A DNA stretch of 64,000 nt from an uncultured Succinivibrio sp. (GTDB lineage: Bacteria > Pseudomonadota > Gammaproteobacteria > Enterobacterales > Succinivibrionaceae), in the NCBI GenBank assembly GCA_900770725.1, contig CAAGLL010000007.1, forward strand, positions 41,726-105,725, in the 5' to 3' direction. The notes under the pieces are model-generated. The model did no database searches, was not told the DNA's origin, and saw nothing but the letters and a program-made list of their open reading frames with translations. A program made the position numbers and the translations under genes. Of the stretch, positions 7,199 to 16,078 are shown piece by piece; within the stretch, counting starts at the first letter, position 1, and each line of letters begins with the position of its first letter.

Positions 7199-9273
7199 GC
7201 ATCAACGCAGCCTTGAAGACCGCAGCCGGCGCCTTCACGCGCCACGCCGACCTCGTGCTGGTCGCGGCGGTCATCGCGGTCATCGCGCTCATGATCCTGC
7301 CGGTGCCCACGCCGCTGGTCGACCTGCTCATCTCGGTGAACCTCGGCGCCTCTTTCGTCATACTGATGATGACGCTCTACACCCCCTCGGTGCTCGGGTT
7401 CTCCTCATTCCCCACGCTGCTGCTCTTCACGACACTCTTCCGCCTGGGACTCAACATCTGCACCACCAGGCTCATACTGCTGCAGGCCGACGCCGGCGAG
7501 ATCATCTACACCTTTGGCGACTTCGCCGTGGGCGGCAACTTCGTGGTCGGCGCCGTGGTCTTCATCATCATCGCGATTATCCAGTTCCTGGTCATAGCCA
7601 AGGGCGCCGAGCGCGTCTCCGAGGTCGGCGCGAGGTTCTCCCTCGACGCGATGCCGGGCAAGCAGATGTCCATCGACGCCGACCTCCGCGCCGGCACCAT
7701 CGACGGGGCCGAGGCGCAGCGCCGCCGCGACGAGGTGGCCCTTGAGAGCAAGCTCTACGGGTCGATGGACGGCGCGATGAAGTTCGTCAAGGGCGACGCC
7801 ATCGCAGGCCTCGTCATCGCAGCGGTGAACATAGTCGCAGGCACGATCATCGGCTCTACCCAGAACGGGCTCAACTTCAGCGAGTCCTTAAAGCTCTACG
7901 GCATCCTGACCATCGGCGACGGCCTGGTCTCGCAGATCCCCTCGCTCCTCATCTCCATAGCAGCCGGCATCCTCGTCACCCGCTCAGGCGGCAAGGTCGA
8001 CAACGTGGGCGAGCAGATCGGAGGGGAGATCTTCAGCAGGCCCAAGGCGCTCAAGGTCGCCGCGGCCATGGTCTTCCTCTTCGGCTTGGTGCCGGGCTTC
8101 CCCAAGGCCCAGCTCTTCGCGCTCGCCGCCGTGATGGCCGGAGTCTCGCTCGGCCTTAGCAAGATAGAGAAGGGCGCAAGCGAGGATCCATCGGCTGCGC
8201 TCAAGAACACGCTCGCCCCCGCGGTCAAGAGCAAGAAGCGCCGCGCCGACAATTCGGCCGCCGAGTTCGCGCCGGTGGTGCCGATCATCCTCGACACCTC
8301 AGGCGAGCTTGGCGAGTACCTCGACTACTCGCGCTTAAACGACAGCATGGCCGCGGTGCGCGACGCCCTCTACTTCGACCTGGGAGTTCCGTTCCCCGGC
8401 ATCAACCTGCGCGACAACCCCTCGCTTTCGGGCCTCTCCTACGTGCTCAACCTCAACGAGATCCCGCTCTCAAGCGGCACGCTTTTGCGCGACCACGTCA
8501 TGGTGCGCGAGCGCGCCGACGACGTGCGCATGCTCGGCGCCAAGGTCCAGGAGACGCAGGGCTTCATCCCGGGGCAGAGCTGCGTTTGGGTGCCGCGCTC
8601 CGAACGCGCGCTGATTGAAGGCGCGGGCATGAAGTGCCTGGAGGGCGAGGAGGTGATCACGCTGCACCTCTCGATGATGCTCTCGCGCCACGCCTCCGAG
8701 TTCATCGGCATGCAGGAGAGCAAGTACCTGCTCGACCGCATGGAGGAGCGCGCCCCGGATCTGGTGCGCGAGGCCGTGAGGCTCCTGCCGATGCAGAAGT
8801 TTGCCGACATCCTAAAGCGCCTGGTCTCCGAGCAGGTCTCCATACGCGACCTGCGCACGATCCTCGAGGCCGTGATCACCTGGGCCCCGCGCGAGAAGGA
8901 CATCATCATGCTCTGCGAGTACATCCGCTCGGCGCTCAAGCGCCAGATCAGCTTCCGCTACGCAGGCAGCAGCAACCTCTTGCCTGCGGTGCTCATCGAC
9001 CCCAGGGTCGAGGAGATCATCCGCAAATCCATACGCCAGACCTCCGCCGGTGCCTTCCTGGCGCTCGACCCCGAGAGCTCGCGCAAGTTTCTGTCAGAGA
9101 TGGAAAGGGTGCACAGGAAATGCAAGCGCAAGCCTGTGCTGATTGCCTCGATCGATATCAGGCGCTATGTGAGGCGCCTCATCGAGGGCGATTTTTACGA
9201 CATACCGGTGCTTGACTACCAGGAGCTGACACCTGAGATCTCGGTTCAGCCGGTGGACAGGATCCGCTTTTAA
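7195..9273 (+). CDS. sctV: Type III secretion export gate SctV (LcrD/YscV)
   Basis: Major export-gate protein of the FHIPEP family, 692 residues and close to LcrD length. The N-terminal half has about seven or eight membrane segments with the typical NLGASFVILMMTLY and FPTLLLFTTLFRLGLNICTT blocks and the cytoplasmic FHIPEP loop (KGAERVSEVGARFSLDAMPG, near residues 140-160). The C-terminal cytoplasmic part from about residue 350 forms the nonameric ring that binds chaperone-substrate complexes. It is coupled to sctY upstream and followed 15 bases later by the translocator chaperone gene. Confidence 0.98.
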   Translation: MSINAALKTAAGAFTRHADLVLVAAVIAVIALMILPVPTPLVDLLISVNLGASFVILMMTLYTPSVLGFSSFPTLLLFTTLFRLGLNICTTRLILLQADAGEIIYTFGDFAVGGNFVVGAVVFIIIAIIQFLVIAKGAERVSEVGARFSLDAMPGKQMSIDADLRAGTIDGAEAQRRRDEVALESKLYGSMDGAMKFVKGDAIAGLVIAAVNIVAGTIIGSTQNGLNFSESLKLYGILTIGDGLVSQIPSLLISIAAGILVTRSGGKVDNVGEQIGGEIFSRPKALKVAAAMVFLFGLVPGFPKAQLFALAAVMAGVSLGLSKIEKGASEDPSAALKNTLAPAVKSKKRRADNSAAEFAPVVPIILDTSGELGEYLDYSRLNDSMAAVRDALYFDLGVPFPGINLRDNPSLSGLSYVLNLNEIPLSSGTLLRDHVMVRERADDVRMLGAKVQETQGFIPGQSCVWVPRSERALIEGAGMKCLEGEEVITLHLSMMLSRHASEFIGMQESKYLLDRMEERAPDLVREAVRLLPMQKFADILKRLVSEQVSIRDLRTILEAVITWAPREKDIIMLCEYIRSALKRQISFRYAGSSNLLPAVLIDPRVEEIIRKSIRQTSAGAFLALDPESSRKFLSEMERVHRKCKRKPVLIASIDIRRYVRRLIEGDFYDIPVLDYQELTPEISVQPVDRIRF

Positions 9274-9288
9274 GGAGTGACTTCAAAA

Positions 9289-9786
9289 ATGTCCGAAGAA
9301 GATAAGAACAACAACGGCAGCCTGTCTCCCGTGACGGTCGGCGAAGCCATCAAGAGGCTTGAAAACGGCGAGTCCATAGGCGACATGATCGGGATCCACA
9401 AGGAGCAGACCGAGATCCTCTACGCCTTGGGCTACTCGCTCTACACCGGCGGCATGTACATGGACGCCGAGAAGGTCTTCAGGGCGCTGTGCGTCTACGA
9501 CGGCGGCGACCAGAGGTTCTGGATGGGCCTGGGAGGCTGCCTCGACCAGCTTGGCAACTTCGACGAGGCCGCGCAGATCTACGGCATGGCCGCCACGATG
9601 AGCGGCCTCAAGGACCCGGAGCCGATGTACTACGCCGCGCGCTGCTTCCTGCGCGGGGGCAACGCCGAGTACGCGCTTGACGCATTGGACTTCCTGTCCA
9701 CGATGGGCCGCGAGGGCAACGCGCGCGACGCGGAGTTCCTCAAGAAGGGCCAGGAACTGAGGAAGGCGCTCTCCGAGCGCAAGTGA
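9289..9786 (+). CDS. SycD/LcrH-like translocator chaperone
   Basis: Class II chaperone for the hydrophobic translocators. It has 165 residues with three TPR units: QTEILYALGYSLYTGGMYMDAEKVFRAL is broken here across helices near residues 40-65, then the RFWMGLGGCLDQLGNFDEA and PMYYAARCFLRGGNAEYA blocks, a close SycD/IpgC signature. AAGGAG at 9272-9277 lies 11 bases from ATG 9289; GTG 9277 is less likely because it overlaps that site. It directly precedes the two translocator genes, as lcrH does yopB-yopD, but there is no lcrV or lcrG before it. Confidence 0.9.
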   Translation: MSEEDKNNNGSLSPVTVGEAIKRLENGESIGDMIGIHKEQTEILYALGYSLYTGGMYMDAEKVFRALCVYDGGDQRFWMGLGGCLDQLGNFDEAAQIYGMAATMSGLKDPEPMYYAARCFLRGGNAEYALDALDFLSTMGREGNARDAEFLKKGQELRKALSERK

Positions 9787-9793
9787 GGCCTAG

Positions 9794-10858
9794 ATGACAG
9801 ATTTCAGCAATGTGGGCGCCAAGTCCAGCATGATGGCGATGATCGAGGACATAAACCGCCAGCTGCAAGGCGGCGCGGAGAGCGCCAAGGCAGGCTCGGC
9901 CTCGCAGGCGTCAAAGCCCATCGACACCGAGTGGATCAAGGAGAAGATAGAGAGCCTCAAGGGCAAGGGCGCAACCGGAGCCAGTGCGGGACAGGCCTTG
10001 CAGGAGAGCTCGGCCCCCGAGCTTGCCGCCCCCTCGTCGGTTGCGATGGACCGCCTGAAGAACCTCTCCACCGACGCCCTGATGTCGCTGCTCTCGGCCG
10101 AGGACCGCGAGACCACCGTGCAGTCGGGACTGGAGTCGCTCAAGTCCAACGCGCTTGAGCGCAAGCAGGCCTCCGAGGAGCGCATCAAGAACCTTCAGGA
10201 GCAGTGCGAGAAGGTCAGGAAGCAGAAGAAACTGGGGATCTTTGGAAAGATCTTCGGGTGGATCAGCAAGATTGTGACCGCAGTGCTCGCGGTGGGAACC
10301 CTGGTTGCAGGCGCCGTGACCGGCAACCCGCTGCTCATCGCAGGCGGCGTCATGCTCTGCCTTAAGACCGTCAATGACATCGGCACGATGGTGAACGGCA
10401 AGTCGACGCTGCAGAACATGCTTGAAGGCATGGGCGTGAGCTCGAAGACCGCCAGCACGATAAGCGGCGTGTTCGATGCGGCCATGCTCGTCGGCGCCAC
10501 CGTCTGCACCATGGGCGCGGCGATGGGCGCCAGCGGCGCCAGCGCCACCATGGGATCGGTGGGCAGGATCGCCGAGGGCGCCGCCTCCGTCGTGAACGGG
10601 GCCGCTGCGGTCGGCTCAGGCACCGTGACCATAATCTCGGGCATCAACCAGTCGGAGGTCGCCTCGCTCCAGGCCGACCAGAAGCTGCTCCAGGCCCTCA
10701 TCGAGAGGCTCAACCACATCCAGGAAGCCGACATCGACCATATCAAGGACGTGATGGAAAGAACCCAGAGCGTAACCGAAGGCGTCAAGCAGGTGCTCAA
10801 GGACAGGGCCGAGCTCACCGGCACCATCCTCACCGGCGGCGCTCAGGCCCCGGCCTGA
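9794..10858 (+). CDS. sctE: Type III secretion translocator SctE (YopB-like)
   Basis: Large pore-forming translocator, 354 residues (YopB is about 400). A polar, coiled-coil N-terminal half is followed by two long hydrophobic hairpins: about residues 146-190 (LGIFGKIFGWISKIVTAVLA onward) and about 225-285, rich in Ala/Gly, then a C-terminal amphipathic helix region. This is the YopB/IpaB/SseC layout for insertion in host membrane. It lies 7 bases after the SycD-like chaperone and before SctB. Sequence similarity to named members is confined to the hydrophobic regions. Confidence 0.85.
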   Translation: MTDFSNVGAKSSMMAMIEDINRQLQGGAESAKAGSASQASKPIDTEWIKEKIESLKGKGATGASAGQALQESSAPELAAPSSVAMDRLKNLSTDALMSLLSAEDRETTVQSGLESLKSNALERKQASEERIKNLQEQCEKVRKQKKLGIFGKIFGWISKIVTAVLAVGTLVAGAVTGNPLLIAGGVMLCLKTVNDIGTMVNGKSTLQNMLEGMGVSSKTASTISGVFDAAMLVGATVCTMGAAMGASGASATMGSVGRIAEGAASVVNGAAAVGSGTVTIISGINQSEVASLQADQKLLQALIERLNHIQEADIDHIKDVMERTQSVTEGVKQVLKDRAELTGTILTGGAQAPA

Positions 10859-10879
10859 TGGAAAACAAGGAGACTGCAA

Positions 10880-11635
10880 ATGATCGATAACGTAAATTCG
10901 CGCTTCAGCAACTTCAGCCTCGAGGATTTGACCGGGGTTTTGTCAGAACAGAAGGCCAAGGGCGCATCAGGCGGCAGCATGGTGGTTCCCAAGGCCGGGA
11001 GTGGCGCGGGAGCAGGAGACAGCGGTGCCAACCCCATAGCCGCGCCCTCGCGCCTCAACGTCTCGATGGGGGACATGGCGTCGCTCGCCGCGATGCTCGG
11101 CGCGCTCATCGTGGAGACCGCAGCCGAGCAGCGCGAGATGAACCGCGAGGAGATCAGGAGCGCCACCGATGCCAACGTGGAGAACTTGAAGGCGCAGGCG
11201 AGCCAGTTGCGCGAAAAGGCCTCCGACATCAAGAACGCGGCCATCGCAAGCGGCGTCTCCCAGATAGCAAGCGGCGCGATGAGCATCATCGGCGGCAGCG
11301 CCTCAGCCTACATGGGCGGCAAGTCAATGGGCATGAGCGAGGCTGCGGCCAAGGCCACGGCCATGAAAGGGGCGGGCTACAGCGCCGCATTAGAAGGCGG
11401 CGGCGCGGTCTTCGGGGGCATCGGCAAGCTCGTCGAGGGCGGATTCAACGCATCCCAGGTCGAGCATGACGCGAAGATCAAGGAGCTCGAGGCAAGCCAC
11501 GACAAGAACGAGGAGCTCATCGCCACGCTCAAGAGCTACAACGAGGGGCTCAAGGACGTGATAGACCGCATGCTCTCGGCGGTGCAGAGCATGACCGAGT
11601 CCTCAAACCAGGCCCGCACCAAGATCCTGGGGTAG
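10880..11635 (+). CDS. sctB: Type III secretion translocator SctB (YopD-like)
   Basis: Small translocator subunit of 251 residues. An N-terminal disordered Ser/Gly/Ala segment is followed by a helix with MASLAAMLGALIVETAAEQR, a coiled coil (about residues 85-115), one Gly/Ala/Ser-rich hydrophobic stretch near residues 118-150, and a C-terminal amphipathic coiled coil, the usual YopD/IpaC plan. AAGGAG at 10868-10873 defines ATG 10880. It would form the pore together with SctE and be kept soluble by the SycD-like chaperone. Confidence 0.82.
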   Translation: MIDNVNSRFSNFSLEDLTGVLSEQKAKGASGGSMVVPKAGSGAGAGDSGANPIAAPSRLNVSMGDMASLAAMLGALIVETAAEQREMNREEIRSATDANVENLKAQASQLREKASDIKNAAIASGVSQIASGAMSIIGGSASAYMGGKSMGMSEAAAKATAMKGAGYSAALEGGGAVFGGIGKLVEGGFNASQVEHDAKIKELEASHDKNEELIATLKSYNEGLKDVIDRMLSAVQSMTESSNQARTKILG

Positions 11636-11638
11636 CTC

Positions 11639-12076
11639 ATGCAGAAGAGCGCATATGTGCAGTGCTTCGAGCGCGCAGGCGAAAAGTTTGGCTGGAACGT
11701 GCTTTTGCGGGGCGAGGAGGCGTGCGAGGCCGTGTTCGGCTGCGGCATCGTGCGCCTGAGCGTCCCCGACGGGGAGAGGGGGCTGCTCTCGCTCTCCTTG
11801 GGCAAGGTTCCTTCAGGCGAGCTTGAGCGCTCCCATGAGGCGCTGCGCCGCGCGCAGCAGAACGCCGGGCTCTTGAAGTCCGGCAAGTCCGCCGTCGTGA
11901 TCTCCAAGGGGGCCTTCCGCCTCGAGCGTTTTTTGGACGAGTCCGAAAAAAACGATGATGCGTTCCAGTCCGCCCTTGAAGATTTCCTCGCCGACTGCGA
12001 CTATCTGGTGAAAGGGGGCGGAGCAGCCGCCCACTCGGGCAGCGACGCGCTGTCAAACCTCCAGTACCTGATATGA
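11639..12076 (+). CDS. YscB-like class I T3SS chaperone
   Basis: A 145-residue protein with CesT-like organisation: an initial helix (YVQCFERAGEKFGW), a beta sheet including IVRLSVPDGERGLLSLSLG and SAVVISKGAFRLERFL, and a closing helix. Its stop overlaps the sctC start (ATGA). Yersinia yscB, the partner of SycN for YopN export, has the same position just before yscC, so a heterodimer with the protein at 6063 is likely. It could instead serve an effector. Confidence 0.62.
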   Translation: MQKSAYVQCFERAGEKFGWNVLLRGEEACEAVFGCGIVRLSVPDGERGLLSLSLGKVPSGELERSHEALRRAQQNAGLLKSGKSAVVISKGAFRLERFLDESEKNDDAFQSALEDFLADCDYLVKGGGAAAHSGSDALSNLQYLI

Positions 12077-13872
12077 GGACAATGAACGGCAACGCGATGG
12101 GACACCTTGGGAAGCAAATAACAGCCGCGGCGGCAGCGCTCATCTTGCTGCTGTGCGCCGCCGCGCCTTCGCAGGGAGCCTACCTCCCGCGGCCGTACTC
12201 GCATTATTCAGACTCCGAGGGCGTCGCGTCGGTGCTCTCGGATTTCGCGCGCGCCGAGGGCTACGATCCGCAGGTTTCGTCAAAGCTCTCAGGCGTCATG
12301 AGCGGGCGCTTCTCCAACATGCCGCCCCAGCAGTTCCTCGACGGGATGCGCGCGGCCTTCGGCGTGCGCGCCTACACCCGCAAGAGCACGATGTTCTTCT
12401 TCCACGAAAGCGAGTGGGGCGAGCGCATGATAAAGCCCGTCAACGTCGACGGGGCGAGGCTGCTCTCAGGCCTTGAGCGCTCCGGCGCCATCCCGCCCGA
12501 GCTGCCTGCAAGGCTCAACGGCTCCGTGGTCGTGCTCCAGGGCCCGCCTGCGCTGCTGGACAGCCTTTCGCAGATCTGCGACACCATCGACCAGGGCACC
12601 GCAGACCGCATGGTCATGAAGGTCTTCAAGCTCAGGCACGCCAAGGCCGACGACACGGAGCTCAGCTCCATGGACAAGACCATCGTCGTGCCCGGCGTTG
12701 CGAGCATCCTCAAGCGCATGACCGAGGGCACCGGCGGCACCGGACCCACGGTCACAAGGTCCAGCTCGACGGTGAAGAAGCTCCTTGGCACCGGGCTTGC
12801 CGCCAGCGCCGATGGCGCCAGCGGCGGCGATCAGGGTGGCGCCATCCAGCAGACCTCCGCGGTCAGCGCGACTGGGCAGGGCGGGATCATGGCCGACACC
12901 AGGCTCAACGCGGTCGTCATCAACGACTACGAGTACCGCATGCCCTACTACGAGAAGGTGATAGCCGATCTCGACCAGCCGGTGAAGCTCGTCGAGCTGC
13001 ACGCGGCCATCGTCGACGTCGACATCGACGCCACCAGGGATCTCGGGATCTCCTGGCAAGGCGGGATCCGCCGCGGCAACTGGTCCGTGGCAGGCGGGGT
13101 GGGCAAATCGTCGTCCCTAGGCTGGGACGGCAGCTCCAACCCGGTCTCCAACAGCGACTCGGGCGGGATCTTCTCGACCGTGTTCTCAACCGAGCGCAGC
13201 TCCTTCCTCTCAAACCTCCACATACTAGAGGAGAACAGCAAGGCCCGCACCCTGGGCAGGCCCTCGGTCCTGACCTTGGACAACACCGAGGCGACCATCG
13301 AGGACACCGTGACGCGCTACATCCAGGTCCCCGGCTACCAGGCCGTGGACCTCTTCAAGGTAGACTCCGGCACGGTGCTGCAGGTGACCCCGCACATCAT
13401 CGATGACAGCGCCGGCGGGCCTCCCTACATCTCGATGGTGGTCTCCATCCAGAGCAACCAGGACAGCGGCAGCACCGTCACCGCGACCTCGGCCGACAGC
13501 GTGCCGCCCATCAAGCAGACCCGCATCAACACCCGCGCGCTGGTGCGCGAGGGGCAGAGCCTGCTCCTGGGCGGGTACTACGTCGAGTACCGCAAGGACA
13601 GCTCAAGCGGCGTGCCCGGGGCCAAGGACGTCCCGGTGGTCGGCGGTCTCTTCGGGGAGGACGGGCGCGACAGCTACCGCCGCGAGAGGCTCATCCTCAT
13701 CACCCCGAAGGTCATGGACCTGGGGGAGCTGCAGGCGATGCCCCATGATCTGGACGAGAAGACCTTCCACGTCTCGCCCACCCAGGACAGCTACCTAAAG
13801 CGCGCCCCGGCGAAGGGCCACGGCTCGGGGTGCTCGTCCACCAACGCAGGCGGGAGGAGCAGCACGTTTTGA
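12073..13872 (+). CDS. sctC: Type III secretion outer-membrane secretin SctC
   Basis: Outer-membrane ring protein, 599 residues (YscC 607). A cleavable signal peptide ends near PSQGAYLPRPYS. N0/N1 domains follow (LSDFARAEGYDPQVSSKLSG is the N0 helix region), then N3, interrupted by a Gly/Ser-rich loop near residues 230-275, and the secretin core with VELHAAIVDVDIDATRDLGISW and the conserved VPVVGGLFG near residue 520. The start overlaps the previous stop. No YscW-type pilotin gene is visible in the window. Confidence 0.97.
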   Translation: MRTMNGNAMGHLGKQITAAAAALILLLCAAAPSQGAYLPRPYSHYSDSEGVASVLSDFARAEGYDPQVSSKLSGVMSGRFSNMPPQQFLDGMRAAFGVRAYTRKSTMFFFHESEWGERMIKPVNVDGARLLSGLERSGAIPPELPARLNGSVVVLQGPPALLDSLSQICDTIDQGTADRMVMKVFKLRHAKADDTELSSMDKTIVVPGVASILKRMTEGTGGTGPTVTRSSSTVKKLLGTGLAASADGASGGDQGGAIQQTSAVSATGQGGIMADTRLNAVVINDYEYRMPYYEKVIADLDQPVKLVELHAAIVDVDIDATRDLGISWQGGIRRGNWSVAGGVGKSSSLGWDGSSNPVSNSDSGGIFSTVFSTERSSFLSNLHILEENSKARTLGRPSVLTLDNTEATIEDTVTRYIQVPGYQAVDLFKVDSGTVLQVTPHIIDDSAGGPPYISMVVSIQSNQDSGSTVTATSADSVPPIKQTRINTRALVREGQSLLLGGYYVEYRKDSSSGVPGAKDVPVVGGLFGEDGRDSYRRERLILITPKVMDLGELQAMPHDLDEKTFHVSPTQDSYLKRAPAKGHGSGCSSTNAGGRSSTF

Positions 13873-15275
13873 GCGCACGCGAGATAAGGATCTGCCAGGG
13901 ACCCCAGCAGGGCGCGGTATTCTGCCTCGATGAGGGCAGCTACACCGCGGGCCTTGCCGACGACTGCGACCTCATCTTCGAGGGGGCGGCGGCCGAGCAC
14001 GCCTTCATGATCGAGATAACCGGCGAGGGCGTCTTCGCAACGCCGCTTGGCAGCGGGATCGCCCTGGGCGGCCAGCCCGCGTCCGGGCGCACGGCCTGGG
14101 AGAGCGGTGTGATCCTCGCCTCCGGGGATCTGGCGTTCCTCCAGCGCGCGCAGGGATCGCGCGAGCCATGGCCCGATCAGGCCGCCAGGGATCCTGAAAA
14201 GACCGCTCCTGCAGTGGAGGCGGAAAAAGAAGCCGAGGCGCCTGCCAAGACGGCAGGCGGGGATGCGGATGCCGCCGCGCCTGATGCCAGGGATGAGAAG
14301 CCAAAGGGCGGCCCTGCGCGCCGCATCGCGGCTGTGCTGCTTGGCACAGCCTGCATCGCTGCCGCGCTGATGCTCACCGTGGGGCTCCAAGGCCACGGCG
14401 GCGCCGGGGCGGATCTCCAGGCTCTCAGGGACGCGCTTGACGAGAAGGGCTTCGGAGGGCTTGAGGTTTTGCAGAAGGATGGCGCCCTCCATGTCTCAGG
14501 CGAGGTCGGCGACGGCGCCGATCTCGCAGCCCTGACCGCGGCGCTGCCTGCCCTCTCAACCAGGGTGGCGCTCGACGTCGCCGTGCGCGACGACGAGTGC
14601 GTGAGCGCCGAGAACGCGCTCAGGGGCTTTGGCTACAGCTACAGCGTAAGGCGCGGCGATCAGGGCTCGCTCATCGCAAGAGGCTATGTGAAGGACCAGA
14701 AGGCCGAGGGCGAGCTCTACTCGAAGCTCCCCAAGCGCCTTCGCGACAAGCTCTCCTTCGACAGCGTCTACGCCTCAAGGCTCAAGCGGGACCTCGCATC
14801 GCTCCCATCGGATGACGCCCTGCCCAAGTCCGCGGCAGCGCACTTCCTCGACAACCGCGTGGCCGTCTCAGGCGCCGTGGGGGTTGACGCGCAAAAGGGC
14901 GTGGAGCGGGCGCGCAAGGCCCTGGAGGCGCTCTACGGCTTTCCGCTCAGACTCTCCAGGGAAGAGGACGGCAGCGCCGAGAACATCCTGACCATGAGCC
15001 AAGCCAGGCCTGCGCCTGAGGCAGCGCCTGCGCCAGAGGATGCCGCAGCAGCTGCGGCGGCGCCGGCCGCGCCCGCCCAGGACGGCGCGCTTTCGCCCGA
15101 GGACATCATGGGCGTGAGCCTCGAGCCCATCAAGTTTTTCACCACCAGATCCGGCCACCGCTACTTCGAGGGCGGGGTGCTGCCCTCCGGGCAGACCGTC
15201 ACGGAGATCAGCCTTGACCGGATCACCATCAAGAAGGGGGACAAGACCAGTGAAATACTTCTCAGAGGGCATTGA
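13869..15275 (+). CDS. sctD: Type III secretion inner-membrane ring protein SctD
   Basis: Outer component of the inner-membrane ring, 468 residues. It has an N-terminal cytoplasmic FHA-like domain (residues 1-95), an acidic Ala/Glu linker, one membrane helix at about residues 152-174, periplasmic BON-like ring modules, an Ala/Pro linker near residue 380-405, and a C-terminal VSLEPIKFFTTRSGHRYFEG segment typical of YscD. The chosen start is TTG 13869, served by GGGAGGAG at 13852-13859 and overlapping the sctC stop. A possible GTG at 13830 lies before that ribosome site. Confidence 0.9.
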   Translation: MSAREIRICQGPQQGAVFCLDEGSYTAGLADDCDLIFEGAAAEHAFMIEITGEGVFATPLGSGIALGGQPASGRTAWESGVILASGDLAFLQRAQGSREPWPDQAARDPEKTAPAVEAEKEAEAPAKTAGGDADAAAPDARDEKPKGGPARRIAAVLLGTACIAAALMLTVGLQGHGGAGADLQALRDALDEKGFGGLEVLQKDGALHVSGEVGDGADLAALTAALPALSTRVALDVAVRDDECVSAENALRGFGYSYSVRRGDQGSLIARGYVKDQKAEGELYSKLPKRLRDKLSFDSVYASRLKRDLASLPSDDALPKSAAAHFLDNRVAVSGAVGVDAQKGVERARKALEALYGFPLRLSREEDGSAENILTMSQARPAPEAAPAPEDAAAAAAAPAAPAQDGALSPEDIMGVSLEPIKFFTTRSGHRYFEGGVLPSGQTVTEISLDRITIKKGDKTSEILLRGH

Positions 15276-15459
15276 TGCCTTCAAGGACGTGGCGGAAGGG
15301 AGGCCTGACAAGGAGCTTTCCGACAGCCTTGCCGCCCTCAAGGGCGATCTGAAGGCCAGGCTCGACGGCGGCGTGAGCCCCGACGAGTTTGCCAAGCTCA
15401 GCGGGCTTTACGAAGCGGCCTGCGCGGCTTTTGACATTTCCATTCCAAAGGAGGAATGA
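15250..15459 (+). CDS. YscE-like needle co-chaperone
   Basis: Small helical protein of 69 residues starting at GTG 15250 inside the end of sctD. Two predicted helices (GIDAFKDVAEGRPDKELSDS... and PDEFAKLSGLYEAACAAFD) form a hairpin like YscE/PscE, which with YscG keeps the needle subunit monomeric. It sits exactly between sctD and sctF, as yscE does. Sequence identity in this family is weak, so the name rests on order, size and helical pattern. Confidence 0.65.
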   Translation: MKYFSEGIDAFKDVAEGRPDKELSDSLAALKGDLKARLDGGVSPDEFAKLSGLYEAACAAFDISIPKEE

Positions 15460-15461
15460 CC

Positions 15462-15710
15462 ATGGTAGACGGAATGACTGGAAGCAGCTATGCCACCGGC
15501 ATAAGCAACACCCTCGACAACATGAGCAAGCAGGCCGAGTCCATCATGAGCGAGATGGACCGCATCTCGAGCCTCTCATCGACCGAGCAGACCACCGAGA
15601 TGATCAAGCTCAATTTCCAGATCGGCCAGTACAACTCGATGGTCGAGATGTGCTCGAGCCTGACCAAGGATCTGACCGACTCGCTCAAGAGCATTGCCCA
15701 GAAGGTGTAA
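15462..15710 (+). CDS. sctF: Type III secretion needle subunit SctF
   Basis: Needle filament subunit of 82 residues. It is a short helical hairpin whose C-terminal helix (MIKLNFQIGQYNSMVEMCSS then LTKDLTDSLKSIAQKV) matches the YscF/PrgI pattern of NxxxxQYN followed by a polar helix. Two ATGs are in frame at 15456 and 15462. The strong AAGGAGG at 15448-15454 is only one base from the first but well spaced for the second, so 15462 is preferred. It is flanked by the two chaperone genes that should hold it before export. Confidence 0.9.
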   Translation: MVDGMTGSSYATGISNTLDNMSKQAESIMSEMDRISSLSSTEQTTEMIKLNFQIGQYNSMVEMCSSLTKDLTDSLKSIAQKV

Positions 15711-15713
15711 GAG

Positions 15714-16076
15714 ATGACTGAGTTCCTGGACAAGGATGATCTCGTGAAGATCATCGAGATCGGCATGGCAGGCGCCATGAAGGGCAGGATCGTCGAGGCC
15801 AGGAGGCTCTTCGAGGGCCTGTGCGCCTATGACCAGGGCCTCGTTCCGGCCAAGACCGGGCTGGCGCTGTGCCACCTCTTCACCGACGAGTTCGAGCAGG
15901 CCGAGGAGATCCTGGACGGCCTCCCCCAGGACGACGACGTGCTGGGAGTGAGGGTGCTTGCCGCGGTCCTGAAAAAGGACAGCGCGCAGGCCAAGTCGCT
16001 GATGTCCGAGATCAAGGACCGCAGCAGCTCGGGCTACAAGCTCGCAAGCGACACCATAGCCTTCGCGGAGCGCTGA
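15714..16076 (+). CDS. YscG-like needle chaperone (TPR)
   Basis: A 120-residue all-helical TPR-like protein (GRIVEARRLFEGLCAYDQGL and TGLALCHLFTDEFEQAEEIL are the repeat helices) matching YscG/PscG, which binds the needle subunit with YscE. It lies 3 bases after sctF and 2 bases before sctJ. In Yersinia, yscH and yscI come between yscG and yscJ; here neither is present. Confidence 0.82.
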   Translation: MTEFLDKDDLVKIIEIGMAGAMKGRIVEARRLFEGLCAYDQGLVPAKTGLALCHLFTDEFEQAEEILDGLPQDDDVLGVRVLAAVLKKDSAQAKSLMSEIKDRSSSGYKLASDTIAFAER

Positions 16077-16078
16077 TC